Shown: positions 16,245 to 28,985 of the stretch, one piece after another
Layout of the letters: each line of letters begins with the position of its first letter
Numbering within the stretch: the first letter of the stretch is position 1
Assembly: GCF_014280035.1 (NCBI RefSeq)
Contig: NZ_CP047957.1
Location: forward strand, 2,294,001 to 2,358,000
Source: Synechococcus sp. A18-25c
GTDB lineage: Bacteria > Cyanobacteriota > Cyanobacteriia > PCC-6307 > Cyanobiaceae
DNA length: 64,000 bases
Direction of reading: 5' to 3'
The notes under the pieces: model-generated
The model's input: the letters and a program-made list of their open reading frames with translations, nothing else
Databases searched by the model: none
Told to the model about the DNA's origin: nothing
Position numbers and translations under genes: made by a program

Positions 16245-18824
16245 TTAAAACGACCCACTCATCGGTGTTTCGTCTGATCGCTTCAGACGCTTGGCCAGTT
16301 GACGCAGCAAGCCGTGCGTGAAATGGCTCGAGCGCTGCATCAACTCATCAAAGGCGTGAACAGGAAACACAAAAACGGTAAGGCCATCGGAGCAAGCCTG
16401 AAGCTGGCTCATGGATGGCTCTCCGGTAATCACCTCCATTGCACCGATGACGGAGCCAACGCCATGCTGCAGGAGTTGGCCACCATCGGTTATTTCGGTT
16501 GCACCACCACGAAGAATCAACAGGATTAAATTCTTGAGGTTCACAGCATCACTGGCTGACCACGATTTCAACCAACCATTCTCAGCAACCCATAGCAATC
16601 CAGACGGCAACAAATCACCGAACAAGCTTGAATTTGCTAAGCAAGGAAATTCATCGAGATCACGATGCTTTTGACCCTTGATCTGACTCTCCAAAAACAT
16701 TGATGTCCCAAGCTCAAGTCGACCGGACTGCAATCTCAATGCAACAACCTCAGGCCGAATGAGTCGCTCGACCATCAAGACCCAACCAGCTGTATCGGGG
16801 TCAGGATCCATCCATAGCGTCTCAAGCGCTTGATCCAAAGAAGCGCTCTGGTCTGGTTGTTGCTGCAACTCCTTTTCCAATACATCAGGAGGAAAAACCT
16901 CAGCAATTCCATTCAAACGCTGCTCCATCGCTAACGCCAAAGGATGCAGCAACACCTGATCGGTTGCATGCTCTTGCAAAACCAACAAGTAGGCGCGCTC
17001 TTGCTTGAATTGCTGCAGGCGTGTCTGCATCCTCAACCGTGCCAAATCACCCGTGCTACTGAATCGGCCAAGCACGCGCTCAGCATCAGCATCCTCCAAA
17101 CCTGAATCCAACTTCAACCGTTCCAGGCGAGACTGCAATTGCGCAGGGAGAGCAGCGACTTCAAGAGTCTGCAAGCTTGATATGACCAGAAAATCCTCAA
17201 TGACTTCAGCAAAAGCTTCTTCACGTAATTGCTGAAGCTGCAGAGTTCGCTCATCCAGCTGCAACAACGACGGTTCCTCGACCGCTAAAACGCGGATGGC
17301 GGCATGGTGATCCTCTTCGGAAAGCTTCAAACTTTGACGCAACTCTTCTAAGTCCGCTAACGCAACGGCTCGATCAAGAGAGCCCTTACCAATCAAATCA
17401 CGAATGACTCCTTGATAAATCTCACGGGCCTGTCCACGAACAGCAACAGGAAGTGCCTTGGCCAAAGTAAAAATCTCTTGGGCCGACAAGTCCTGCAATC
17501 TTCGTCCATCCAATGCGATATCGAGATCAGGAAGTTGCTTCAGTTGTCTTCTCAAACTATCGCTTGTGCTCTCACGACGATACGTGGATTGGTCACGCGA
17601 CCAAGAACGGAATAAAACAATCGCCGAGACCGCTAATACCAACGAGCGCATCCATTGACCCCCATGGGGACCAAACGTGCCCTGACTGGGATCAACGAAC
17701 CAGAAAAAAAAGTTAACTGAAAAAAAAGTGGCTAGTAAACGCGTCCGACTAACCGCTAACTCTGCAGCGGTAGGCAACCCTAGTTTTTCGTATCGATGCA
17801 AAAAGATGCGCTCCATGCCTTGAAAGACAGCAAAAGAGGCCCAGCCAGCTAAGGCCAAAAGCAGGGGGATTACCACAATCCTTGGAAACGGAAGCCATCC
17901 ACCCAAAGGATCAAAAGCTCGCGCAGGTAATGTTGCATCAAAAGCCCAGTGGCCTTCGCGCAAATAAGTGAGTTCTGAATCTTTGGGTGCCACATGAGCC
18001 TCAATAGCCATCATCAACTCAAAGAACATCAGAATCAGACCTGGATAGGAATACCAGGCCCAAGCCAATCCACGCTTACCCCAGAGAGACTTCCAATAAT
18101 GGCGTTCAGAATCAATATCAATGCAAGAGACTTGGCAAGCCACACAGGCACTTTTCTCCTGACCTGAATCAGCAATGGAGCGACACATCGACTGAGTGAT
18201 CTTGGTTGTACTACCGATATGAGCAGCTCCCCCAAGAGCACCGCGCTGACCCGTCAAAATCGTTTGAACTGGACCCATTGGACAGATATATTGACACCAG
18301 GCTTTTCCGGCATAGAACCAACCAACGAATGCTGCTGCTGCCAGAGTAAAAATCATTAGCGATGCCAGGCCTATTGGACTGGAATTAACAACCAACAGAC
18401 GAAGACAAAGTCCAGCAATCAGAAGCGTCCATTGCAATTGCACGTGATGACGCGCGAGCCATGAGTCTGGATTGACCTTAACGGGCTCAAGACGACCTCT
18501 TTTATTCTCAACTTTGCGCTGAATCCCAAGTGAGCGAGCAGCCTGAGAGACAAATGCCAATGGACAAATTCGGCGCCAAAATTCGTGGCTTCCAACAACC
18601 AAAATCAACAAACCAGATGGAACAACGACTCCCCAAAACAAACGATTCCCTGGCTGGCGATGCATCACGCACTCAATAGCGTTGGGTTCACAACCTGGAG
18701 CCAATGACGGTGGCAATGCCAACACTGGAATAAGCAGTGAGAGGATCAATAAACACCAACCAGTCAATAAAATCCAGCGCACTACCCGTGCCTGATGTTC
18801 TGGCCATTGGCTGAACCAACGCAT
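16245..18824 (-). CDS. Membrane polyferredoxin (NapH/NosR-like) with C-terminal cyclic-nucleotide-binding fold
   Basis: 859 aa. The N-terminal ~420 residues hold about eight membrane helices and iron-sulfur ligands of the NapH/NosR/RdxA type: RRICPLAF, then WCQYICPMGPVQ and a later cluster, CRSIADSGQEKSACVACQVSC. A long helical, Leu/Glu/Gln-rich region (about 430-720) follows, then a CRP-like domain (about 730-850). Its phosphate-binding cassette reads GAMEVITGEPSMSQ, with both the usual Glu and Arg replaced, so cyclic-nucleotide binding is doubtful. Family knowledge supports electron transfer through the membrane. The redox partner is unknown. The combination of polyferredoxin, helical arm and cyclic-nucleotide fold is unusual. 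Confidence 0.8.
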   Translation of the reverse strand: MRWFSQWPEHQARVVRWILLTGWCLLILSLLIPVLALPPSLAPGCEPNAIECVMHRQPGNRLFWGVVVPSGLLILVVGSHEFWRRICPLAFVSQAARSLGIQRKVENKRGRLEPVKVNPDSWLARHHVQLQWTLLIAGLCLRLLVVNSSPIGLASLMIFTLAAAAFVGWFYAGKAWCQYICPMGPVQTILTGQRGALGGAAHIGSTTKITQSMCRSIADSGQEKSACVACQVSCIDIDSERHYWKSLWGKRGLAWAWYSYPGLILMFFELMMAIEAHVAPKDSELTYLREGHWAFDATLPARAFDPLGGWLPFPRIVVIPLLLALAGWASFAVFQGMERIFLHRYEKLGLPTAAELAVSRTRLLATFFSVNFFFWFVDPSQGTFGPHGGQWMRSLVLAVSAIVLFRSWSRDQSTYRRESTSDSLRRQLKQLPDLDIALDGRRLQDLSAQEIFTLAKALPVAVRGQAREIYQGVIRDLIGKGSLDRAVALADLEELRQSLKLSEEDHHAAIRVLAVEEPSLLQLDERTLQLQQLREEAFAEVIEDFLVISSLQTLEVAALPAQLQSRLERLKLDSGLEDADAERVLGRFSSTGDLARLRMQTRLQQFKQERAYLLVLQEHATDQVLLHPLALAMEQRLNGIAEVFPPDVLEKELQQQPDQSASLDQALETLWMDPDPDTAGWVLMVERLIRPEVVALRLQSGRLELGTSMFLESQIKGQKHRDLDEFPCLANSSLFGDLLPSGLLWVAENGWLKSWSASDAVNLKNLILLILRGGATEITDGGQLLQHGVGSVIGAMEVITGEPSMSQLQACSDGLTVFVFPVHAFDELMQRSSHFTHGLLRQLAKRLKRSDETPMSGSF

Positions 18825-19210
18825 GCTGAATCGCGCTCAAACATCACCTTAACCTGGCCAAAATGACCTTTGAACGTCAATCAGAAGGTTGCATCCCAGC
18901 GCCCAAGCCAAAGATGAAAAGCATCAGGGCCATGTGGGTCGAACACCACAACTGGAAGCCTTGCGCTAGTGGCTGAAAGTGCTGCTAGCGGCTCAAAAGC
19001 AAGATCTGAGCTCGCAGGAGATCACCGATGAAGCAGGCACGATGGTGTTCCGCCGACGGGAGCATTGCAAACCTTGAAGGTGCTGAAAACAGTGCTAAGG
19101 CCATCAATCTCCCCCAAGAGCCAGGATGCACACACTCGCCGAGATTGAGTCGGTGGCATCCAAATCCAAGTCTGCTTGGGAGAACCAATGACCAGCCCGT
19201 GGACGGCTGA
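18825..19210. other. 386-bp intergenic region without a supported gene
   Basis: Lies between the start of the polyferredoxin gene and the stop of alaS, both on minus. One plus-strand 60-codon frame (19028-19210) has AGGAG at good spacing but an unconvincing composition and no recognised family. The minus-strand promoter of the polyferredoxin should lie at about 18830-18900, but I see no strong boxes. Confidence 0.45.
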
Positions 19211-21892
19211 TTACCCCTGCAGCTCTTGCCGCAACATGGTTTTGGCCTGCTCCAAGGCACCATCCAGGGCAGCCCCATCACGCCCTCCAGCCTGAGCCAG
19301 GTTGGGCCGGCCACCGCCACCACCGCCACAGAGCTTGGCGATGCCAGCGATGAATTGGCCGGCCTGGAGCTTGGCAGCAATCACCGACGTGCCGAAGGCC
19401 GCCACCAGGATCACTTTGCCCTGATCGGCTGGGTCCGGCAGTCCACCGATCACGACCGCAGCACCATCCCCCATCTGATCAGCCAGGTTCTGCGCGGCCC
19501 CCTGCAGACCCGCGCCATCCACGCCATCGAGTCGTTCCACCAGCAGCTGGAAGTCGCCCACCGCAACAGCCTTCAAGGCCAGCGCTGCTGACTTGGCCAC
19601 CGCCAGTTCAGCCTGCGCCGCGGCCAGCGCCTTGCCAGTGGCTTTCAGCTCGTCTTGCAGGGCAATGACCCGGTCGACGATCTCCGCAGGCTGCGCCTTG
19701 AAGCGCTCACCCAGCCGCTTCACCACCGCATCCCGTTCATTGAGATAGGGCAGCACTGCTGCACCAGCGACGGCTTCGATGCGGCGAATGCCAGCAGCGA
19801 CACCGCTCTCACTCACGATCTTGAACAGCCCGATTTCCGCCGTGTTGCCCACATGGGTGCCACCGCAGAGCTCCATCGATACGCCTGGCACATCCACCAC
19901 ACGCACCACATCGGCATATTTCTCACCGAACATCGCCACCGCTCCAGCGGCCTTGGCCTGCTCGATCGCCATCTCCTGCACCTCGAGCGCATGAGCATCG
20001 GCAATCCAACCATTGATCAAGCTCTCAATACGTTCCAGTTCCTCTGCGGTGACCGCCCGCGGGCAGTGGAAATCGAAACGCAGGCGATCAAAACTCACCA
20101 AGGAGCCGGCCTGACCGATACCGGAATCCACCACCTGTTTAAGCGCTGCTTGCAACAGGTGGGTAGCGGTGTGATTGGCCTGCGCACGACGACGGCAAGC
20201 ACGATCCACCCGGCCGTACACCACATCACCCACCGACAGACCACCGCGCTCCACACGACCGCTGTGCACGAACACACTGCGGTTGCGACTCACGGACTCG
20301 ACGATCACGATCAGGCCATCACCGGCCTGGCCATCCGCCACCAGCGTGCCCCGATCACCGATCTGGCCGCCCCCTTCGCCATAGAACGGCGTGACATCCA
20401 GCACCACCTGAACGGCATCTCCAGCGACAGCGGTCTTCGCCGGCTCACCGTTCACCACCAGGGCCTGGATGCTGCTGCTTTGTTCCAGCTGCTCATAACC
20501 CCGAAACTCAGTGTCTTGCAGTCCTGCAGCCACCTGGTCGATCGCGTCTTGCAGCGTGAGGTCAATGCTCACTGCAGCTGCTTTCGCCCGCTGGCGCTGC
20601 TGCTCCATCGCCGTCTCAAAGCCGTCGACATCCACAGCAAGGCCATGCTCCTCAGCGATCTCCTGGGTGAGCTCCAAGGGGAATCCATAGGTGTCATAGA
20701 GCTCAAAGGCCTGCTCACCATTGATCTGCGACGGCTTGGCCGCGAGCACATCAGCGAGCAACTTCTCGCCGCGTTCCAAGGTCTCCAGGAAGCGAGCTTC
20801 TTCCCGTTGCAGTTCCGCAAGGATCACCTCCCGCCGCTCTAGCAACTGCGGATGCACTGATTGCATCAGGGCGATGGAAGCCTCACCCATGGCCTGGAGA
20901 AACGGCTGATCGATGCCGAGAAGACGGCCATGGCGCACCACCCGGCGCAGCAGGCGCCGCAGGATGTAGCCGCGGCCGAGGTTGCTAGCGGTGACGCCAT
21001 CGCTGATCAGCTGGGTGATCGCACGGCTGTGATCACCGATCACCTTGAGCGACGTTTGGCCCTTGTCATCGAGCTGGTGGTAGTCAACACCAGCCTGCTC
21101 AGCAGCCGCCTGAATCAGCGGAAAGATCAGATCGGTCTCGTAATTGTTGGGAACCTTCTGCAGAATCTGCGCCATTCGCTCCAGACCCATGCCGGTGTCA
21201 ATGTTGCGGTTCGCGAGCGGCGTGAGCATTCCCTCCGCGTCGCGGTTCGACTGCATGAACACCAGGTTGTAGAACTCGATGAAGCGGTCGTCGTCGTCCA
21301 GATCGATGCCGTCATCGCCCAGTTCAGGCTTGAAGTCGTAGTAGATCTCCGAACAGGGCCCACACGGCCCAGTGGGACCAGAGGCCCAGAAGTTGTCGGC
21401 CTCATCCATACGGATGATCCGCTTGGGGTTCACCCCCACCACCTCACGCCAAATCTGCTCCGCTTCGTCGTCATCACGGAAGACACTCACCACCAAATTT
21501 TTGGGATCCAGACCGAACACCTGCGTGCTTAGCTCCCAGGCCCACTCGATCGCCTGCCGCTTGAAGTAGTCCCCAAACGAAAAGTTGCCGAGCATCTCGA
21601 AAAAGGTGTGGTGCCTAGCAGTCCGGCCCACGTTCTCAATGTCGTTGGTGCGGATGCACTTCTGGGAACTGGTGGCACAGGGGGCTGGACGCTCCTGCTG
21701 TCCAAGGAAAATCGGCTTGAACGGCAGCATCCCAGCAATGGTGAGCAACACCGTGGGGTCGTCAGGCACCAGGGAAGCGCTGGCCATGCGTTTGTGGCCG
21801 CGCTCCTCGAAAAAAGCCAGAAACGCTTCTCGGATCTCCGCACCCGTGCGGGGACGCGCTGCATCGGTTCGCGACGATCGTGCAACAGCCAT
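19211..21892 (-). CDS. alaS: Alanyl-tRNA synthetase
   Basis: 893 aa from ATG 21892, where the family N-terminus (RTGAEIREAFLAFFEERGH) begins; a longer frame opens at 21949 but would add residues not typical of the family. Class II catalytic domain with the FFEMLGNFSFGDYFKRQAIEWAWE motif, GPTGPCGPCSE, and the RYILRRLLRRVVRHGR-like helical region. The editing domain carries the zinc ligands NHTATHLL and ELCGGTHVGNT. The C-Ala domain at the end has the Gly-rich stretch GGGGGGRPNLAQAGG. It charges tRNA-Ala and clears mischarged Ser and Gly. Divergent from the small membrane-protein gene at 21928, with only 35 nt between starts. Confidence 0.97.
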   Translation of the reverse strand: MAVARSSRTDAARPRTGAEIREAFLAFFEERGHKRMASASLVPDDPTVLLTIAGMLPFKPIFLGQQERPAPCATSSQKCIRTNDIENVGRTARHHTFFEMLGNFSFGDYFKRQAIEWAWELSTQVFGLDPKNLVVSVFRDDDEAEQIWREVVGVNPKRIIRMDEADNFWASGPTGPCGPCSEIYYDFKPELGDDGIDLDDDDRFIEFYNLVFMQSNRDAEGMLTPLANRNIDTGMGLERMAQILQKVPNNYETDLIFPLIQAAAEQAGVDYHQLDDKGQTSLKVIGDHSRAITQLISDGVTASNLGRGYILRRLLRRVVRHGRLLGIDQPFLQAMGEASIALMQSVHPQLLERREVILAELQREEARFLETLERGEKLLADVLAAKPSQINGEQAFELYDTYGFPLELTQEIAEEHGLAVDVDGFETAMEQQRQRAKAAAVSIDLTLQDAIDQVAAGLQDTEFRGYEQLEQSSSIQALVVNGEPAKTAVAGDAVQVVLDVTPFYGEGGGQIGDRGTLVADGQAGDGLIVIVESVSRNRSVFVHSGRVERGGLSVGDVVYGRVDRACRRRAQANHTATHLLQAALKQVVDSGIGQAGSLVSFDRLRFDFHCPRAVTAEELERIESLINGWIADAHALEVQEMAIEQAKAAGAVAMFGEKYADVVRVVDVPGVSMELCGGTHVGNTAEIGLFKIVSESGVAAGIRRIEAVAGAAVLPYLNERDAVVKRLGERFKAQPAEIVDRVIALQDELKATGKALAAAQAELAVAKSAALALKAVAVGDFQLLVERLDGVDGAGLQGAAQNLADQMGDGAAVVIGGLPDPADQGKVILVAAFGTSVIAAKLQAGQFIAGIAKLCGGGGGGRPNLAQAGGRDGAALDGALEQAKTMLRQELQG

Positions 21893-21927
21893 GGCGAGTT
21901 CGAGCTCGAAAAGCGGGTCCAGCAGCC

Positions 21928-22337
21928 ATGATCGCCTTTGAGCCGCCACCGACGTTGGCTGACAGCACTGCCGAGCCGAGCCGCGCGTCCCTCAGGCTGC
22001 GCTCCCTGAGCTGGGCCCTGATTGCCGGGGTCACTGCAGGGCTGATCAGCCTGCCCTTCGGGATCGACCAGGCTGTGAGATCCACCGGCTGCGGATTGTT
22101 TTACGGCCTGCTGGCATTCCATTTGGAACGCGTCGATCCTGAGGATTCCCATCTCCAAGCAGGACTGGTGGGGGCCATCTGCGGCGTACGCACTTTGGGA
22201 ATGTCCCTGGCCTCCCCTTGGGATGGAGCAGACGCCCTGGCATCATTAGTGAAGGATTTCGTCATGGGGTGGCTGCCGTTGATCGGCAGTTCGCTCTTGC
22301 TCCACGGGTTCCAACGCATGTTGTCTGCGTCGCGGCC

Positions 22338-22341
<4 letters not shown>
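21928..22341 (+). CDS. Small membrane protein upstream of SNF2 helicase
   Basis: 137 aa from ATG 21928. Two or three hydrophobic segments (ALIAGVTAGLISLPFGI, GCGLFYGLLAF, MGWLPLIGSSLLLHGF). I recognise no named family. It ends in an ATGA overlap with the SNF2 gene, so the two are translationally coupled. Start chosen because it lies downstream of the alaS start region; a longer frame from 21880 would overlap alaS. Confidence 0.6.
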
Positions 22342-25538
<3,197 letters not shown>

Positions 25539-25542
25539 AACC

Positions 25543-26448
25543 ATGAGCATTACTCCCAACGGCATCAACACCTCCCTCGGCGATGAAGGGCTCGGCCAGC
25601 AGCCGTGGTGGGTGGAGCAGTGGATGGAGTTGATCAACTCCTACCGCTTCAAGAAACGCCTGGAGCGCGCCTGGACCTACGCCCGAGAAGGGCACGTCAC
25701 CTCGATCCGTTTTGAAGGCCGCCGCGTCCACGCCCGGGTGCAAGGCACCGGTGAAGACCCCTACAAGGTGAAACTCTGGCTGGATGTGCTGAATGACGAA
25801 GACTGGGGCTACGTGCTGGAGGCCCTCACTCAGAAAGCCCGCTGGTCAGCTCAGCTGCTGGCCGGAATCATGCCAGCCGACATCGAGCGGGCCTTCGCTG
25901 CTAGTGGCCGTCGCCTTTTTCCCTTCAAGCTCCAGGAGGTGCGCAGCGAATGCAGCTGCCCTGACAAAGCGAATCCTTGCAAGCACATCAGTGCGGTCTA
26001 TTTCCTGATGGGGGAACGCTTCAGCGAAGATCCCTTCGTGCTGTTCCAGCTCAGAGGCCGCACCCGAGCCAAGCTGCTGGAAGACCTTGCCGAACACCGG
26101 CTCAAAGCCCTTCAGGCCAGGGTCGCCAAACAATCCGCCGCCACCGATGACTCTGCGGCGTCGGACGCTGGCGCTGAACCAGACATCCCTGGACCAGTGA
26201 CGCCTCCCCACCCGGCGGTGCTGGACCCAACGCTGTGGTGGCGTTACGACGCCAGCCTGGACGGTGATCTGGTGGTTATCACACCCGCCATGGACGGAGA
26301 CACGGGCCTGGACTCCGCAGGTGAACTGCCCCTGGCCGAGGAACCACGCTTTCCAGAAGCCAAGCCACGCTTCATTCAGCATCTACGCGATCAGGGACAG
26401 GCTCTGGCGCAGCGGGCCATGCTGGAAGCAATGGCCACCGGTGGCTGA
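25543..26448 (+). CDS. SWIM zinc-finger protein
   Basis: 301 aa, ATG at 25543. The SWIM motif CSCPDKANPCKHISAVYFLMG (C-x-C...C-x-H) lies at about residues 138-155. Predicted to bind zinc and nucleic acid or protein. It is the usual partner of the adjacent SNF2 ATPase. The C-terminal ~100 residues are acidic/proline-rich and probably flexible. The stop overlaps the GTG start of the next gene (GTGGCTGA). Confidence 0.85.
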   Translation: MSITPNGINTSLGDEGLGQQPWWVEQWMELINSYRFKKRLERAWTYAREGHVTSIRFEGRRVHARVQGTGEDPYKVKLWLDVLNDEDWGYVLEALTQKARWSAQLLAGIMPADIERAFAASGRRLFPFKLQEVRSECSCPDKANPCKHISAVYFLMGERFSEDPFVLFQLRGRTRAKLLEDLAEHRLKALQARVAKQSAATDDSAASDAGAEPDIPGPVTPPHPAVLDPTLWWRYDASLDGDLVVITPAMDGDTGLDSAGELPLAEEPRFPEAKPRFIQHLRDQGQALAQRAMLEAMATGG

Positions 26449-26926
26449 GACAGCACCCTGGCTGACGCAGGAGAGTCAGGGGCTCACCTCCATTCTGCTG
26501 CGCTCGCATCAACGGGCCTTCGGAAGAGCGCTGCTCGCATGCGACCGTCCTGGCACCTCAAGACGACTGACCAACCAAGAGCTGTTCAGCAGCGCCGTTG
26601 CTGTTCTCGCCCACGACAACAGCAACGATCCGCGCTTGATCTATGCCAACGCCATGGCTTTGCGGCTCTGGCAACGCTCCTGGCCAGAGATGATCGGCAT
26701 GCCATCGCGCTACACCGCTGAGGAAGGGGCACGACGGGAGCGCGCCTCTGCCCTTCAGCAGGCACAGCGCCAAGACGCGTTCGAGGGCTACCGAGGCATT
26801 CGCATCAGCGGAAATGGACGCCGATTCATGATCAACAACGCCAGGATTTGGACTCTTTGGGATGAAGAAAACCGCAGCTGTGGACAGGCAGCTGCTTTCT
26901 CCAACTGGTATTGGATTGAGCCCTGA
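26441..26926 (+). CDS. MEKHLA-domain protein
   Basis: 161 aa from GTG 26441, which overlaps the upstream stop. Characteristic MEKHLA (PAS-like) signatures are DPRLIYANAMALRLWQRSW, MPSRYTAEEGARRERA, YRGIRISGNGRRFMI and WTLWDEE. The domain also occurs in plant HD-ZIP III proteins and is thought to sense light or redox state. Here it stands alone, without an output domain. Being in the SNF2-SWIM operon may be incidental. Confidence 0.8.
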   Translation: MAETAPWLTQESQGLTSILLRSHQRAFGRALLACDRPGTSRRLTNQELFSSAVAVLAHDNSNDPRLIYANAMALRLWQRSWPEMIGMPSRYTAEEGARRERASALQQAQRQDAFEGYRGIRISGNGRRFMINNARIWTLWDEENRSCGQAAAFSNWYWIEP

Positions 26927-27095
26927 GAGACAACGGTACGGCTCCCACGGCAATGCTGTCGCAACAACCGAACTAGGTGGTCTTGACCGAACCAAATCGG
27001 GCGGTTCTCCACCTCTTCAGATTCAATCAAACGGCGCAGATTGTTCTCGTGGGTGATGCCAACACCCCATCAACATCACTCCTGAGGAGTTCATC

Positions 27096-27509
27096 ATGAT
27101 CACCCTTCGCCAATCCCCTTTCGACCTGTTCGAGCGCCTCGACCAGCAGTTGTCCCAAGCAGAGCGCGTTCCTGCCGCCGAGATTTACGAAACCGCCGAC
27201 CACTACACCGTGCGCCTGGAACTCCCGGGTGTCGCCCGTGACTCAATCGACGTGAAAGCCACCGACCGCAGCTTGAGCGTCACCGCCGAGCGGCAATCTC
27301 TGCAGCCTGAACCAACGAACGAAGCCGCTGACTCCGCCGAGACCGCCCTGCTGAGCGAATTCCGCTACGGCACCTGGAGCCGCAGCTTCCGCTTTGGCCA
27401 AGGCCTGAACCGAGAGGCCATCACCGCCAACTACCGAGACGGCGTGCTGGAAATCACGGCAGGGAAAACCCAGAGTCACACCAGCGTCACGGTGGCTGTG
27501 GACGCCTGA
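27096..27509 (+). CDS. Small heat-shock protein (Hsp20/alpha-crystallin family)
   Basis: 137 aa. ATG preceded by TGAGGAG at ideal spacing. The alpha-crystallin domain runs from about residue 30 (PAAEIYETADHYTVRLELPGVARDSIDV) to the end; the conserved A-x-x-x-n-GvL motif appears as ITANYRDGVLEITAGK. ATP-independent chaperone that holds unfolding proteins. No CIRCE element (TTAGCACTC inverted repeat) is visible in the 170-bp upstream region, so HrcA control is not supported. Confidence 0.93.
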   Translation: MITLRQSPFDLFERLDQQLSQAERVPAAEIYETADHYTVRLELPGVARDSIDVKATDRSLSVTAERQSLQPEPTNEAADSAETALLSEFRYGTWSRSFRFGQGLNREAITANYRDGVLEITAGKTQSHTSVTVAVDA

Positions 27510-27558
27510 GCGTCAGCCTCCCCGTAACCATGACCCACAGTGAAGAGAACGCAATCTG

Positions 27559-27585
27559 GCCCTCGCCTCCCAGCGAGGGCTTTTT
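27559..27585 (+). terminator. Intrinsic terminator after the hsp20 gene
   Basis: Perfect 8-bp stem GCCCTCGC / GCGAGGGC with a 6-nt loop, followed by five T. The T-run is on the plus side only, so it ends hsp20 transcription facing the convergent Nramp-like gene. Confidence 0.9.
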
Positions 27586-27608
27586 CATAGGGAGCGGCCC
27601 TCTGCGCA

Positions 27609-28913
27609 TCAACGCGTCAGCGACCAGCCGATGAACAAGAGACTGACGCCCACCAAAAACACCAGACCGAACCAACTGAGCGCCCGCATGGCCAGGCCAT
27701 CGCGATGCTGAGGCTCCACCAAGGGACTGTTCATGGTGTCCATCGCCATCCAGGCGAACACCGGCGCCGTCAGAAAACTGCCCGTCATGGCACCAAACAC
27801 GAAATCCTTCACGGTGACGCCACCGCTGTAGGCCCAGAGCAGTGCCACCAGCGCCGCCAAAAGATGCAGCAGAATCCACAGCCCCAGTCGCCGCCGCTGG
27901 GGACCGGGCGCCGAGTCGCCGCGATCCACACCCTGGAGCAAACCCTGAATAGCGGAGATGCTGCGCGGATAAGCATCGAGGCAGGTCAGCGTGGTGCTGA
28001 ACATGGCAGCAAAGGCCGCTGGAACGATGATCCAGGCCGCCCAGGTGCCCATCGCATCGGTGTAGATGCGGATGAGGTTCTGGGCAAAGGCGACGCCAGA
28101 GCCCTGCATCATCCCGTCGCCGGTGCCGTACATCGTGTAAGCACCAAGGATCACGAAGAACAGGGCGGTGACCACCGTGACGCCGTAACCGAGATTGAAA
28201 TCGGTCTCGGCCTCCTTGAGCGATGCCGTGTGATCACTGTCGCGGGCACGGGAGAACATCCAAAGCGATGGCCACACGCACATCTCCACGGGCCCCGGCA
28301 TCCAGCCCATCAACGGAATCAGAAAGCCAAGGTCGGCCAGCTGCCAGGGAGAGGGATCGGCCGCAAGCCACGTGGAGGCCACATCTCCGGCGGGACCGCG
28401 AATCAGCAAGGACGCCGCAGCCACCCCGGTGAGCAAGGTGAGCAATGCCACCAGCAGCTTCGACAACCGATCCAGGGCTCGGTAGTGACCGAACAGAAGA
28501 ATCAGACCACAGGCCGCCAGAACAGCGATCGACAGGCCAAAACGGTTGGTCTCAGCCAACAAAGGAATGTTCGTGAGCAACAGCCCAGCGACGAAGCTGA
28601 CCGCCGCGATCGTGAACGTCCCGGTGAACAAACTGACCAGCAGGTAAAGAGGCAGATAGGTCTTGCTGCGCTTCTGAAAACCCTCCAGCAAGGACAGTCC
28701 TGTGGCGGCCGTGAAGCGGCTGCCCACTCGCAGAAAGGGGTATTTCACCAAGTTGGTGAGCAAGATCAGGCCCACCAGGGCAAACCCGAAACGGGCACCG
28801 GCCGTGGTGGACGACATCAGGTGGGAGCCACCGATGCAGGCACCGGCCAACAGGATGCCCGGCCCGAGGCTGCGTCGCACTCCTGAGATCGCCTTAACGG
28901 CGCTGGATGACAT
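27609..28913 (-). CDS. Nramp-superfamily transporter, non-canonical
   Basis: 434 aa from ATG 28913 (GTG 28928 possible). About eleven membrane helices. It has Nramp architecture, but helix 1 reads GPGILLAGACIGGSHLMSS where classical metal transporters have DPGN, and the helix 6 region reads GWMPGPVEM instead of the MPH metal motif. It therefore belongs to a divergent bacterial Nramp-like group whose substrate is not established. Transition-metal transport should not be assumed. Divergent from flv3. Confidence 0.8.
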   Translation of the reverse strand: MSSSAVKAISGVRRSLGPGILLAGACIGGSHLMSSTTAGARFGFALVGLILLTNLVKYPFLRVGSRFTAATGLSLLEGFQKRSKTYLPLYLLVSLFTGTFTIAAVSFVAGLLLTNIPLLAETNRFGLSIAVLAACGLILLFGHYRALDRLSKLLVALLTLLTGVAAASLLIRGPAGDVASTWLAADPSPWQLADLGFLIPLMGWMPGPVEMCVWPSLWMFSRARDSDHTASLKEAETDFNLGYGVTVVTALFFVILGAYTMYGTGDGMMQGSGVAFAQNLIRIYTDAMGTWAAWIIVPAAFAAMFSTTLTCLDAYPRSISAIQGLLQGVDRGDSAPGPQRRRLGLWILLHLLAALVALLWAYSGGVTVKDFVFGAMTGSFLTAPVFAWMAMDTMNSPLVEPQHRDGLAMRALSWFGLVFLVGVSLLFIGWSLTR

Positions 28914-28985
28914 AACAGCTGATCGCACTGCAAGCCATCTTCCAACCCACTCTTCTTAAAGTTGATTTCCGTCGCATTTCCCGAC

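Noticed and set aside
19028-19210. 60-codon plus-strand ORF with AGGAG upstream
   Set aside because: Composition looks random, no family, and it ends exactly at the alaS stop. The ribosome-binding site alone is not enough.
19655-20842. 395-codon plus-strand open frame
   Set aside because: Lies wholly antisense to alaS, whose motifs are clear; the His/Arg-rich product is typical of a GC-rich shadow frame.
26927-27095. Heat-shock operator upstream of hsp20
   Set aside because: No CIRCE inverted repeat or other convincing element was found.
27705-28886. 393-codon plus-strand open frame
   Set aside because: Antisense to the Nramp-like gene; composition is Gln/His/Arg/Gly-rich, without any family pattern.
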